Shown piece after piece: positions 43,880 through 54,400 of a stretch of 64,000 nucleotides of DNA. The notes beneath the pieces are model-generated. The model had not been told where the DNA came from, ran no database searches, and saw only the letters and a program-made list of their open reading frames with translations. Source of the stretch: Thermothelomyces thermophilus ATCC 42464 (lineage: Eukaryota > Ascomycota > Sordariomycetes > Sordariales > Chaetomiaceae); assembly GCF_000226095.1 (NCBI RefSeq), contig NC_016472.1, forward strand, positions 8,804,001-8,868,000. Reading direction: 5' to 3'. The number at the start of each line of letters is the position of its first letter. Within the stretch, counting starts at the first letter, position 1. The position numbers and the translations under genes were made by a program.

Positions 43880-45078
43880 CTTGCGGCTTGGTTGCGGCTT
43901 GGTTGCGGCTCGCAGGACCCGCGCTTCTCTGGCAAGGGCTCACTTTCGATGGGCGAGCAATGAAACAATGGGCGCGGCAAGGGATGGGTGAGTGTGAGAA
44001 TGTTGCCAACGAAGCTTCTTCTTTGGCCGAGGTCGCGTTTTGTTGCCGCGACTAGGCTGCAGCCCAGAGCTTGTGCAATTGCGATTGAAAGAAGGAACTC
44101 CACTTTTTTTCGAGTTTGAATGGCCTGGCTGGAACCAGTTATTGTGGTGGACGAGGTGAAGCTCGGACCAAGGACTAGTTCGTGGACCCCTTTTGTTGAC
44201 AAAGCCCCTGAACAGCAACGGACAAGGCGTCTTCTCTTTCCATCCGCTTCCCCCAAACCCGAATGCTCCTGCACGAAGCGCTTCTGTTCCGTAAAGTTGC
44301 AGGCTTCTAATATGTGGGCAAGTGTCGGAGAAGTCGATTGTCCAACAAGCTAGAAGCAAGGATGTCGTGGAGTGGGTAAGAGATGATCTGCGAGGGGTTC
44401 GAACCATCATATACTGGAACTGGAGAGAAGTGCCTGTGGTGCGAAACATTGACAGGGCGTTAAACCTGTTGAGAGGGCCAGGTATAGTGACCTGAAAGCG
44501 ATGTGCGTTACGAAAAGCGACCCCGGCTTGCTGGATGACGCTCCCACCAGCAGCCCGTGTGGCCAGAGCGTGCGGTAACATACGCGCTCAGCTTAAAAAA
44601 AATCAACTATCAAATTACCAGTCGCCGTCGACCTGAATGCGGCAAGGCCTCAAAGCCGTCCGTCTGAAATGTCACATTCATGCGTCAAACTGTCATCAAA
44701 GCCACATAAGATGGCAGAGTGGTATCATCCAAGCCCAAGCTGGTATAGTGCGTGCCCTGAGCGCCACGAACTGCAGACTCACACCACGCTCCTTTCACGT
44801 CACGGAGCCCGACTTCGTTAGTTCCGGACACTGGGCAGCGTTGTCCAGTTTAGAGAGCCGCAATCCTCCCGCGAAGCCGAGCTGATGGTCGGCATGTCGT
44901 GATGAAGCACTCCGTGACTTCGCCTCGTCTTGTGCTGAAAATGCTGAAATGATGCAAACCTCAACACCCGCGCGGCGAGTGTATCGGTGATCTGACACTG
45001 GATGTCTCCAGACATAATTGAACTGAGCGCTGAGCGTGTTCGCCAATCACATAACGATTGCGAACCCGATACCTCTCT
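43880..45078. other. Intergenic, CDC73 upstream and ENP1 downstream region
   Basis: A minus-strand ATG-initiated frame of 213 codons (43940-44581) ends 61 bp before the CDC73 start. It has no recognisable family, no strong codon bias, and lies in the expected CDC73 promoter and leader, so it is treated as chance. A GGGGTTCGAACC stretch near 44390 does not fold into a tRNA T-arm. Confidence 0.5.
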
Positions 45079-46896
45079 TCATGAGTCAACAAGCATCGTG
45101 TCGTCACCATCGAATGCTGGTTTAGGCGGTTCGATCGGGACACCTCTGCCTCGCCCGGCAAGCAGTTCCCTCCTAATTTCGGGGGCAATCTTGTCATGAC
45201 CATGGTTCAGGAGGAGGTCCAGCAAGGCTTCTCGCTGGTCTTCAGTGACTGTACAGAGCGGGGTCAATACTAAGCACACCCGTGGACGCACGGCAATGGC
45301 ACTCACTATCATTGCGATACCGCTGTGCGAACGCAAGCATGCATTGGTGGAAGATCACGGGCAAGGTCTTGGGAGCCGAATCTCCTCCGGGGCTGGCGGT
45401 TGAGGCGTACCGGAGGAAATGGAAAACCAGCGCGTCCACACATTGCCACGCTGTACAGCATTGTTAGTTACACTGGAGCACGAACAGCATCAGAGGAGTT
45501 CGGCATCAAGACTTACGCAGGGCATATTTCTTCTCCAAGAGAACTTTGAGCATGTAGTTGGTCGCGCTGACACATTCGGATTGCTGTGAGGCCTGCTCTG
45601 CAGCAATATCGCACAGTGTCTTGATGGCGGCTGCCGAATGAAGGACCGGGATTGAGACGCGGGCTAGTACAGCCGAAACGATTTGGGCCTCACGTAATGT
45701 GCAGGTGCCTTGCGAGCAACAGTCAGCTGATACGCTCTTGTGAGCCGAGAGCTAAGATGCCTCACCAGATGCAGCCAGAGGAAACAGGAATCCTAAGTAC
45801 CCAAGGAGTCAGCGACGACGCACACACCATCGTTTGGCCAGAGGGCAGACCAACCCTTAAAAAAGCCTGCAGGCTTGTAAAGAGCCTTCTTCAGGCAGTT
45901 GAACAGGTGGACATTGAGCTTCTTATGCTCGTAAATATCCTCCCGGACACGCTCCAGGATTACCATCTCCATAAACCGCTGGACGACTACGGGCTTGGCC
46001 GAGACGAAGATCCTAGTCGCAGCATAGCAGGCATTGGGAGTCCTGGAGATCCCCGGGTCAGTTCCATCGATTCTGGTGATGCTGTAACCGCACACACATA
46101 CCAGAGATCCGGGCGCGTAATCTGAAGTATGTCTTCCCAGTGGGGGATTTGTGGCAGGATCTTGAAGGGCTTCGGCAAGGGCCCGGACTTGTACCGAGCA
46201 AGAATAAGCCCGATCCTGGCCCTTTGTTAGCGTTCCCGATCCCCAACGAAACGACCAGTCGACTCCATCCCAGACGTACTTGGTGAAGACCTCGACCACC
46301 TTGGGTGGCATCTCATAGTCCTCCTCAACCGGGTTCTGGTCCTGTTGCTGCCCACCCTGCTGCGCCTCCTTCTCGGCAATCTTAGCGAGAATTAGATCCG
46401 CAAGATTCGTTCCCGTACCCTGCTCTTGCGCGCCGTCGCCCGGTTTTCCGTCCCAGCCGTGAGTGAGGAGGGGGTCGTCGTTCATTGTCGGCGCGACAAA
46501 CCGGTTGAATGTGTCGAGATCGGCCGCGTCCACTTCGATTTCTTCCACTTCCTCCTCCTCGTCACCCCAGGCCTCCTCGTTGGTGAACTCCTCGTCTTCC
46601 CGGTCGCTGGTCCCCTCAAAGCGGGATGGGTCGAAATCAAAAGCGGATGGCTTGGATGCGCCCTTGTCATTTGAGCCTGATTGACGCTCCTCCTCGTCGA
46701 TGAGATCTCGGCTCATCTCCAGAATTTTTCGGGAGGCTTTGGCATCGACATAAGGCTGCTCCTCGGCATGCTTCCTATCCGCCCGCTTCGACGGTCTCCC
46801 CTCTCTGTTCTTGAGAATCCCGGTCGCGAGGAGGTCATCTTCGAGGGGATTGTGCCGCCTCTTGTTGGAGAGCGACGAAGTCGGTGCTTTCGGCAT
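45079..46896 (-). CDS. ENP1: Bystin/ENP1, 40S ribosomal subunit assembly factor
   Basis: Nucleolar/cytoplasmic factor needed to mature and export pre-40S particles. Seven exons (46280-46896, 46102-46215, 45855-46042, 45766-45792, 45517-45708, 45307-45450, 45079-45248) give 483 residues, matching the size of yeast Enp1. All six introns are 57-66 nt, GT-AG and in phase. The acidic N-terminus (EEEEVEEIEVDAADLDTFNR) precedes the bystin domain from about 195: KIGLILARYKSGPLPKPFKI, WTPNACYAATRIFVSAKPVV, ERVREDIYEHKKLNVHLFN, KKALYKPAGFFKGFLFPLAA, SGTCTLREAQIVSAVLARVS, VDALVFHFLRYA, and EIRRELLAGRGRGVPIEPPK at the end. Exon 4 is only 27 nt and encodes GFLFPLAAS with split codons. The start chosen (MPKAPTSSLSNKRRHNPLED) matches the family; the frame continues upstream without function. 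Confidence 0.97.
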
Positions 46897-47293
46897 CTTG
46901 CAGGGCGTGCGGTTCGTCGTCGGTTTGTCGTCGGTTTGCTTTACTTGCGCTCTCGCGACTGCAGCAGACCGCTCTTGGGCCTCGACTTGCTGGGTATTTT
47001 TTCGTGCACCTTCACAGAAAAAGTTCCCGCAGTGGGGTACCATTGCGGTCTTGGCTGCAGTACGGAGTACACTGCTGATTGGTTCAACCAAGCCGATCAG
47101 CGGAAATACAATCCACCGGTATGCTTATCGGTCAAAAAAGACTCCCTATCGATAACAGCTTTTGGCCCCGCGCTGCCCCGCGCCGAAGCACTCTTGGTCA
47201 CGAATTTTGCGGCAGGCTGCAGGCGTGAAAGCGAATGGAAGGTCTGGCAACTGTACGGCTCCCTTTCACGGTGTCTATTGACTTTGATCCACC
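46897..47293. promoter_or_regulatory. Divergent promoter shared by ENP1 and HGH1
   Basis: Only 397 bp separate the two outward-facing start codons. The segment contains ATTGG (an inverted CCAAT box) at about 47079, the dispersed motif GTACGGAGTA at 47060-47069 and a CTATCGATAACA stretch near 47148. Both genes serve translation, so joint control is plausible but not shown. Confidence 0.65.
47060..47069 (-). promoter_or_regulatory. TACTCCGTAC motif in the ENP1/HGH1 promoter
   Basis: Exact copy of the second dispersed motif, on the minus strand. It is one of the few copies inside a short, well-defined promoter. Confidence 0.55.
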
Positions 47294-48556
47294 ATGCCGA
47301 CAGAATTAGAGGAGGTAAATCTCACCCTTACGCCAGGGCGTGGGATCGGAAAACGTGACTGACATCATGCCCGCAGCTCGTGGGGTTCATTGCCCACCCG
47401 AACCCTAGTATTCGCAAAGTTGCGGCCGAGAACCTCGTGCCGTACTCGACTGAGCAACCTTCCATATTCAAGAGAGACGAGTTGCTGCCTGTGAAACACC
47501 TCAAGTTCCTGATCAGAGACCATCCAGTGAGCCAGGTGCCGTTACTCTGTAGATGTTGCAGCTGCTGAGCGCGTCGTGCAGGAAATTGCAGAGCATGCCA
47601 TCACCATTCTGATCAACTTGACATCCGACCGGACCGTTCTCGAATATGTAGCGACCGACGAGAGATTTCTCGGCATCCTCCTTGGCAATCTGGTTGTATG
47701 TATGTTGGCCATCGCACGGCCAAGCTCAGCTGCTTCCGTCGTGAGTGGGACTGACAGAGGATGTTGTCCCTCTTCGTAGGATCCATCAGAGGCCAATGCG
47801 AACCTTCTTGCCATGCTACTTGCCAACATGGCAAAGTGGGATGGCTTGAAAGACATTGTGAACCGAAAACAAGATCCGCCCAAGGCCCTGCAGTCCCACG
47901 AGCTAGTGTTCAACCAGCTACTCGACCTCTTCGTGAAAGGTGCCGACGGCACGTATAACAAACAGGCCGACTTCGACTACCTGGCCTACGTCTTCGCCGA
48001 CCTTTCAAAGCATCCCGAGATACGGCAATTCTTCCTCACCAAGCAGGAGTACGATGACGTCGTTCCCATCAACAAGATCAAAGTGTTCACGGAGCACAAA
48101 TCGGATATCAGGAGGAAAGGGGTGGCGAGCATCATCAAAAACACAGCCTTTGACGTGCCGGCGCACCCTGCGTTCCTAGACGAGGACCAGATCAACATTA
48201 TGCCCTATATCTTGCTGCCGATAACTGGCAACGAGGAGTATGATGAGGAGGAAACGATGGGGATGTTGCCGGATCTGCAACTTCTACCGCCCGACAAGCA
48301 GCGAGACCCAGACCACAACATCATCCAGACACACGTCGAAACATTGACCCTCCTGACAACGACCAGGGAAGGGAGGGATTATATGCGAAGGATTAACGTC
48401 TACCCGATCATCCGAGAGACACATCTCCGTGTTGACGACGAGGGGGTCCGCGAGGCGTGCGAACGGTTAGTTCAGGTGCTGATGCGGGACGAAGCGGAGC
48501 CGGGAGCGGAAGGAGCAGACGAGGAGGACGACGATGAAAGAGTGGTTGAAGTGTGA
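47294..48556 (+). CDS. HGH1: HGH1 homologue, eEF2-folding chaperone cofactor
   Basis: Armadillo-like protein; the yeast counterpart helps fold elongation factor eEF2 with chaperonin TRiC. Four exons (47294-47314, 47377-47526, 47582-47695, 47780-48556) give 353 residues. The first coding exon holds seven codons, MPTELEE, and joins to LVGFIAHPNPSIRKVAAENL. The second junction, DHP to EIAEHAITILINLTSD, fixes a 55-nt intron and matches the family. Next come GILLGNLV joined to DPSEANANLLAMLLANMAKW, the DUF383 region (FDYLAYVFADLSKHPEIRQF) and the DUF384 region (YILLPITGNEEYDEEETMGM, MLPDLQLLPPDKQRDPDHNI, HVETLTLLTTTREGRDYMRR). The last 20 residues are acidic. Identification is secure; the small first exon is supported by the conserved start. 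Confidence 0.95.
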
Positions 48557-49962
48557 TTCTCTCCCGGAGAACAAAATTTCCAATGGAAACCGCAGATACG
48601 ATACCACCACACCGCCAAGCAGACACGTCCTCAAACCCTTGTCGTCTACTAGTAGGGACAGCCGAGTCAAATGGCCGCGCGCTCTCAATCCCACCTGTTG
48701 GCACAAGGATAAAGAGCTACCCAGAGCTACTCAGAGCTACCACACCGCAACGTCGGCTGAGGCAAGGATACACAGGCATGGGACCAGGTGCAAGAAGCGG
48801 ATCGTTGCCACGACCGCACCTCGCCGTCTTGGATGACACGGAAAGGTACGAGAATTCGACGTTCCAAGGTCCGACAAGCGAAATACATAGCCCATATGGA
48901 GGTTTTGCTGTCGATATCAGCACTGCGAAACTCAATATGGCGAGACAGTGGCGTCTGCATTCACTCCCCTTATTCCCTTCTTGGGCGTCAGCCTTTGCTT
49001 GACGTCGAACAGGCAAATCCGACTTCCTGTCGGAGAAAGTCTTGCTATCCGTTTGACCATTTCTCCTTCTGCTATAGCATCAGTTGTCTAGGTGTTCCTC
49101 GGATCTAGCGTTTGATCTATTATTCCTGCCCGTTTCTCCCCTCGGGCAAATCGTCTGATTCTCCTCCTCAAACCCTAGCATCTACCCCTACTTAACTCTT
49201 GTCCTCCCCCTTCCTTCCGTTTCCTCGGTCGGTTTAATTGCCGCAATCCTCCTGCTTATGGTTAGTCTATCAGGTTTAGAGTGTTCCCTTCTAACAAAAG
49301 CGCGAGCAACGTGCACCTGCGCCACAGCGTTGGCCTCTGAATGCATCACACTGTCGGTTACGAAGACTTGCGGCGATGGCCAGTTTGATTTGCTGCGGCT
49401 GTTCTTCCACTAAAAACAAGTAAAATTGTTTTGAACCCGGACGTCTATTACCGCCATTTGCGGCAAGAAAGTTTGACACCTGCCGAGGGTGAAAAAAATG
49501 CCTGCCGTTCTCGGGGCTTGCGGCCTAATTAGACCTTGCCAAGTACGCGCCAAGCTGCAAACGCTGCTACGCGCGGAGGATTCCGTTTGCTTAGGGGCAG
49601 TGTTACTTTCCGCTTCTGGACTGTTCTTGATGAGCGATTGGCTCGCGGCTGTTTCCGGCGCTGTCTCCGCTTCATTTCATCCTGCCGAAACACGCCCCGG
49701 CCAAATTATCTGCAGTGTGCAGCCGCCCAAGGCGATTCCCGGGTCTTGTGAACGATCAATAGCGTCAAAAAAGACCATCCCGTATCCGTATATACACTAG
49801 CACCGGGAACTGGTCCGCGGTAGCGCACGAGCCATAGTTAGAGCCTGGGACCTTGGGATCCCTTTCCGGAAACTCGCTCGCCAAAACGTCCACGAAACGT
49901 TCGCAGACGCCAAGATCAATCAATGCAGGTGCGGAGAATGCCCAGCGCAGCGATGGCGCTAA

Positions 49963-49989
49963 GTGTAGTGCATTCTGTAGTCACTACAC
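49963..49989. repeat. 8-bp inverted repeat GTGTAGTG/CACTACAC
   Basis: The arms are perfect and 11 bp apart, so a small hairpin is possible. The arm sequence belongs to the TAGTG family seen in the gene-free island. Confidence 0.6.
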
Positions 49990-50054
49990 GTAGTGTATGG
50001 AGTAGAGCTAGCTACCTACCTTACTACCCGCTGCGTGGGTGGTGTAGTGTGCAC

Positions 50055-50065
50055 GTAATCCGTAT
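50055..50065 (+). repeat. Dispersed GTAATCCGTAT motif
   Basis: One-base variant of the GTAATCCGTAC 11-mer, in intergenic DNA, followed by ATACATACAC. Confidence 0.7.
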
Positions 50066-50513
50066 ATACATACACATGGGGTGGCGTGGCAATCGGCACT
50101 CGACCTATCAACAACAGCGACTAGGCCATGACAGGAGCGAGAGCAGACAAGAGACGGAGCTGAAAGCGAGCGCATGTGCTTGTCTGATGACGGAACTCGA
50201 TCGAGATACCAACAAGAAGAGAGCGATCGGATCACCACCAATAAATACACATTTCATTCAGAACCGTCTCTCACGGGTATATACATATACAAGAAGGGCA
50301 ACCAACCGCCTAACCAACCGAGCAATCAATCTCCCTCCCGAACAAACCCTGGACCAAGACATCAATGGATATCCGTACAGAAAGTGTGGAGCCCCCCCTT
50401 TCCCTCTCGCCTCCCCACGACGCCTGTCCTGTTCCCACCGCTCCCAGGAGAGGACGAGCAGGGGAGGACAAGACCGAGTCATCTCAGACTCTCTCACCCA
50501 ACCGTTGTAACAT

Positions 50514-53500
50514 TCATCCGCCGCCGCCGCCGCTCCCTCCACCAAAGAAGAAGCCATCAAACAGGTCCACCTGCTGCCCGTCGGTAAAATCGTGATGCAG
50601 CCCTTCCCAGCCCAGCCCGAAGCCGAGGTCCATCTGTGTATCAGCCAGCCCGCTGAGATCCACGCCGTCCAAGCTGCAGCTGCCTGCGGAACTGGCGTTG
50701 TTGTTGTTGTTGTCGTTGTTGTTGGCGTTGGTGGCGGGAGGGCTGAGGGTCTGTAGGTAGTCGCCCATACTTCGCAGTTCGTTCAGAGACACTGCTCTGG
50801 GGCTAATCTGCTGCTGCTGCTGTTGTTGTTGTTGCTGTTGACGTAGCGTCTGTTGTTGTGGGGACAAAAATCCGCCAGCTGACGCCTGGCCTTGTGCACC
50901 TACTATCTCGGCCAGCGGCGAGCTGAGCTGTGGCAGCGATGGAGGGGAAGGACGGCCTTGCTGTTGTTGCAGTGCTGAAGGGGATGGCGTCATCCGTTGG
51001 TCGATTGTGGATGCTGCTTCCGGAGGTGGCGGGATCGAGAGGTTGCGCATCTGGGAGAGGCTGTCAGGTTCGGGCTTGATGGTGGTCGTGCCGCCGGGGA
51101 CGCGGTACTGCGCGCCTTTCTGAAAAGCAGATATCACGGAGGGATAATGATTGGAAAATGTGTCCGACGTGACGGTCGCTGGTTGGTCTAAAGGGCGCGT
51201 GTGCTGGTAGTGTTGCTCCTGGGACCTGCTTAATACGGAGCCGGGGGCGCTTCCTGTGCCCCAGCCGGCACGGCTGCGGCTAAAGTCGCTCCCCGAACCG
51301 TAAGCTACACTGGCATGGCTCGGCTGGTAATGTTGGCCAAAGCCGCCGGAGGCGTTGACCATCTTCAAGGTGGCCTTGACCGTACGTTCAAACGCGTCGC
51401 GGCACGCCTCGGCGGGCGGACATTTATCAATAAAGTCCGTAAAGACGGAGGTTGCGGCGAGGACGGTGAAATCCACCTCATCCATGGTCTAGAATACGGG
51501 ATTAGCAACAGGCCCCCCCTTGACACGGCCACAGCGCGGGGGTGCACTTACGAGTCGGCTCCTGACGATTGGAGAGTGCCAGATCGCGTACAGGTAGGAT
51601 ATGCCCGCCACGAAGAGGTGGTGGGTCGTCAGGTACGTGTGGTTCACCAGGCCCACCAGATGCAGCTGGCGATACAGCCGCAGGATCTTCTGTCCGGCCT
51701 CGGCGACCTTGAGATACACCCGGTCCTCGTCTTCGCGGAGCTCCGCATTGTAGACAGCGGGACTATTCACCTCCTTTGTTGTGTCATACTCGCCCTCAAA
51801 CACCGCGGGCACGCTCAGGCTCTGCCTGTACAGCATGATGATGGCCTGCCAGTAGTTGAGATTTAGAAAGTCAGTCGCGAAGGCCACTCCCGTCTCTTCC
51901 TTGGTTGGCGCCGAGTTCTTCCATTCCCAGAGCCTCCTGTCGATGTCGATTCGCCACGACCGGAACGAGTCGAATCTGGACAGAAACGGCGAGGGCAGGT
52001 CCGTATGCATGTAAGGATTATGGTGGTCGCGCCCGCCGGCCCAGGCATTCCGAGCCTGCCGATACTGCAGGACCTGCAGGATCTCGGATTGCAGCAGCCT
52101 GAGCCGGAAGTAGTGATGGGCGACGAGCTTGTAGCTTGGCAGCCGCTGGTCCGGCGGGGGCTGGATGATGCCGGCCGGCGTGATGAACCGGTCATCCAGC
52201 AGGGACGGGAACTCGGTCGTGATGACCAGGTCGGAGATTCCGAAGGGCCGGCCCACGCAGAGACTGACCAGGCGGTCGAGCGAGTAGGTACACCACCACA
52301 GCCGTCGTCGCAAATCGCGCACGTACTCCCGCCTGCCCCTCTCTCTCGCCATTGCCTCGTTCTGCTCGGCCGCGGGGGCTCCCAGCCCGGCCTCAAGGTC
52401 CTTGCTGTCCTCGTAGTGCAACCCCAGGTCGATCGCCAGCCTGACGGCCACGCCAATGATGTACCACAGCCCGGGCGGGACGGGCCTCAGCAGCGCAAAG
52501 TTAGCCAGGAGCAGCACCACCTGCAAGTCTTCCAGGCCGCCGCTGCTCCCAAGACAGGCCTCGAGGTGCACAATGGCGCTGGCGTGGTACTCCTCCGGCT
52601 GGCACTGCCTTGATCCGGGCGGGGAATCATCCGATTCGGCTTGCGGAAGCTCACCCTTGGAATCGCCCACGATGATGCCGGCGCCTATGGCAAACACCAT
52701 GTTCAACATGTAGAGCTCCCGGGGGCCCCGCCCCCCCGCCTCGTCGGCATACGCCCGCTCGAACATGTCCATGAACTCGCCCCTATGAAGGACCGGGATC
52801 TGCGGGTTTGCGTGCTCAAAATACAGGCTGACCAACCGCAACCCGAGTTCCTTGTCGGGGAAAGTTGCCGGGTGAATGGTCGGCTTGGTATGCAAGCCAA
52901 AGAAGGAATCGCGCATTGACGTGCCGGGGCGGGGACCGCCGCTGTCGCCGCCACTTGGAGCAGGTCTGTATGGCCGCACGCCACCCTTTTCTGAATTTGA
53001 CTTTTGGTCCGAGACGGACGATTGCACTGCGGCGAACACGACGCGCGCAAAGGATATGCCGGACGTCGAGCCCAGGTAGCGGTTGTCGACGCCCCCGGGA
53101 CCAGTACCGGCGCCACCGTCAGACGAGCCGGGCTTGGAAGCAAACCGCTGCAGCTTGGTGTGACTGCCGTTGCTGCCGTTGTTGCTGTCGCCAGTCATCT
53201 GCCCCCTGCCGCCGCCGTTGGCGGCATCGGTTCCGTCAAAGTAACTAGACTGGCCAGCCTCGGCGGGCGACTGGGCGCTGGCCGATGTGTTCCCTCCCTT
53301 GGAGCAGTAGTCGAGATCCTGCGCCGGAGGAAAAGCAATACCATTAGCGGACAGCAGCCCCTCGAGCTGCTCGACCCGCTTTTCCAGGTAGAAGATGTAG
53401 CTCCGGGGGATTTCCCTCTTGGTGATTGGGTCGTACCCGACACAAGCGACACCGGCCTTTTCACAACTAGCGCAGCTCGGGAGCTTCTGATCGCAGCGGT

Positions 53501-53888
53501 TCTTGCGCAGCCGGCAGCGATTGCACGCGCTTACGTTGCGGAAGCTGCTGCTTTGCCCGGTCTTGGCCCCGGCTCCAGCTGCCGCAGCAGCGGCAGCACC
53601 AGAAGCAGCACCATCACCGCTGCCACCTCCGCCGTGGCTAGACAGACTGTCTTGGTGTTGTTGTTGTTGTTGGTGGTGGTGTGGGTGGTGATGGAAGATG
53701 TGGTCACCCGCCGGGGAGGTGCCACCATCGCCCAGGTCGCCGTCGCCGCCATTGCCCGAGAGCAGAGATGCCGGGGAGTCTTTCTCGGGGGATGATTGGC
53801 GGGGGCGCTTGGAGGGCTGGAGGTCCGGGGACCGAGGTTCGCGAGATTCGGGTGCCGGCATGGTCTCCCTGCAGCGCTTCTGAGACAT
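50514..53888 (-). CDS. Zn(II)2Cys6 fungal-specific transcription factor
   Basis: Predicted nuclear DNA-binding regulator. Exons 51552-53888 and 50514-51488 give 1103 residues from MSQKRCRETMPAPES; an alternative ATG nine codons later is also possible. The zinc cluster is intact at residues 122-149 (CNRCRLRKNRCDQKLPSCAS then C-x6-C), followed by YDPITKREIPRSYIFYLEKR and a short coiled coil EQLEGLL. A fungal_trans regulatory domain is seen from about 370 to 640 (KELGLRLVSLYFEHANPQIP, YMLNMVFAIGAGIIVGDSKG, RRRLWWCTYSLDRLVSLCVG, RPFGISDLVITTEFPSLLDD). The second exon encodes a Ser/Pro/Gln/Asn-rich C-terminus with a Gln run and an Asn run, likely an activation region, ending in Asp/Phe/Gly residues. 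His/Gln runs also lie before the zinc cluster. The regulated pathway could not be told; no metabolic cluster surrounds it. Confidence 0.92.
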
Positions 53889-54276
53889 GTAGCATCGACG
53901 TGCTGCCCGATGCGAGTTGAGGCTTACCGAACCCCACCAGCCGTCCCAGGGAGCAGGTCCGGGTCGCAGGGGCAAGCAGCGAGCGGCGCGGGGCACACCG
54001 ACGCGCCGTCAGAGAGGGGATTGGCCTCCTCGCGTCGCCTCGCCTATGTACTAGCCCGTCTCCGCACCGGGAGTGCTCCCGAGTGTCGGGGGACTCGAGA
54101 TTGTTCGTGCTTAGTCCAACTTGGCGTTTTTGTGTTGCAGAGAGATTCTAATCGACATGTGTGCGGGCGCGGTGCGTCGGTCCCATGGCTCGAGGGGCAG
54201 GTCGTTTCGAGCTGCCTGCCGATTGCAGCGATGTTTGTGCACTGTCTTCTCCGTGACACGTTTGTGCGCGCGCCTG

Positions 54277-54400
54277 CGTCTCCCTCTGCGTCTGCCTCTG
54301 CGTCTGCGTATGCGTCTAGGTATGCGTCTGCGTATGCGATATACGATATGCGATATGCGATATGCGATATGCGTATGCGTGTGCGTGCGAGCGTGCGAGC
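54277..54400. repeat. Compound minisatellite (TCTGCG-like hexamers and CGATATG heptamers)
   Basis: Hexamer units of the TCTGCG/TATGCG kind run from about 54277 to 54338, followed by four exact CGATATG heptamers at 54344-54371 and CGTATG/CGTGCGAG variants to about 54400. It lies about 400-500 bp upstream of the Zn2Cys6 start codon. Confidence 0.88.

Larger units (their letters stand above)
48557..50513. other. Intergenic, no supported gene
   Basis: This lies between the HGH1 stop and the stop of the Zn2Cys6 gene. A GTGTAGTG/CACTACAC inverted repeat spans 49963-49989 and a GTAATCCGTAT motif lies at 50055-50065, near the end of the transcription-factor gene. Frames such as 49489-49800 have no family features. 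Confidence 0.6.

Noticed and set aside
44380-44410. GGTTCGAACC, a possible tRNA B box
   Set aside because: The flanks do not pair into a T-arm and no A box or acceptor stem was found; the same holds for similar strings near 8799, 37930 and 54787.
43940-44581. Minus-strand ATG frame of 213 codons upstream of CDC73
   Set aside because: No family features, ordinary chance length in GC-rich DNA, and it fills the expected CDC73 promoter and leader.
53504-53795. Plus-strand open frames antisense to the transcription-factor gene
   Set aside because: They are shadows of the His/Gln/Ala-rich coding stretch on the minus strand.
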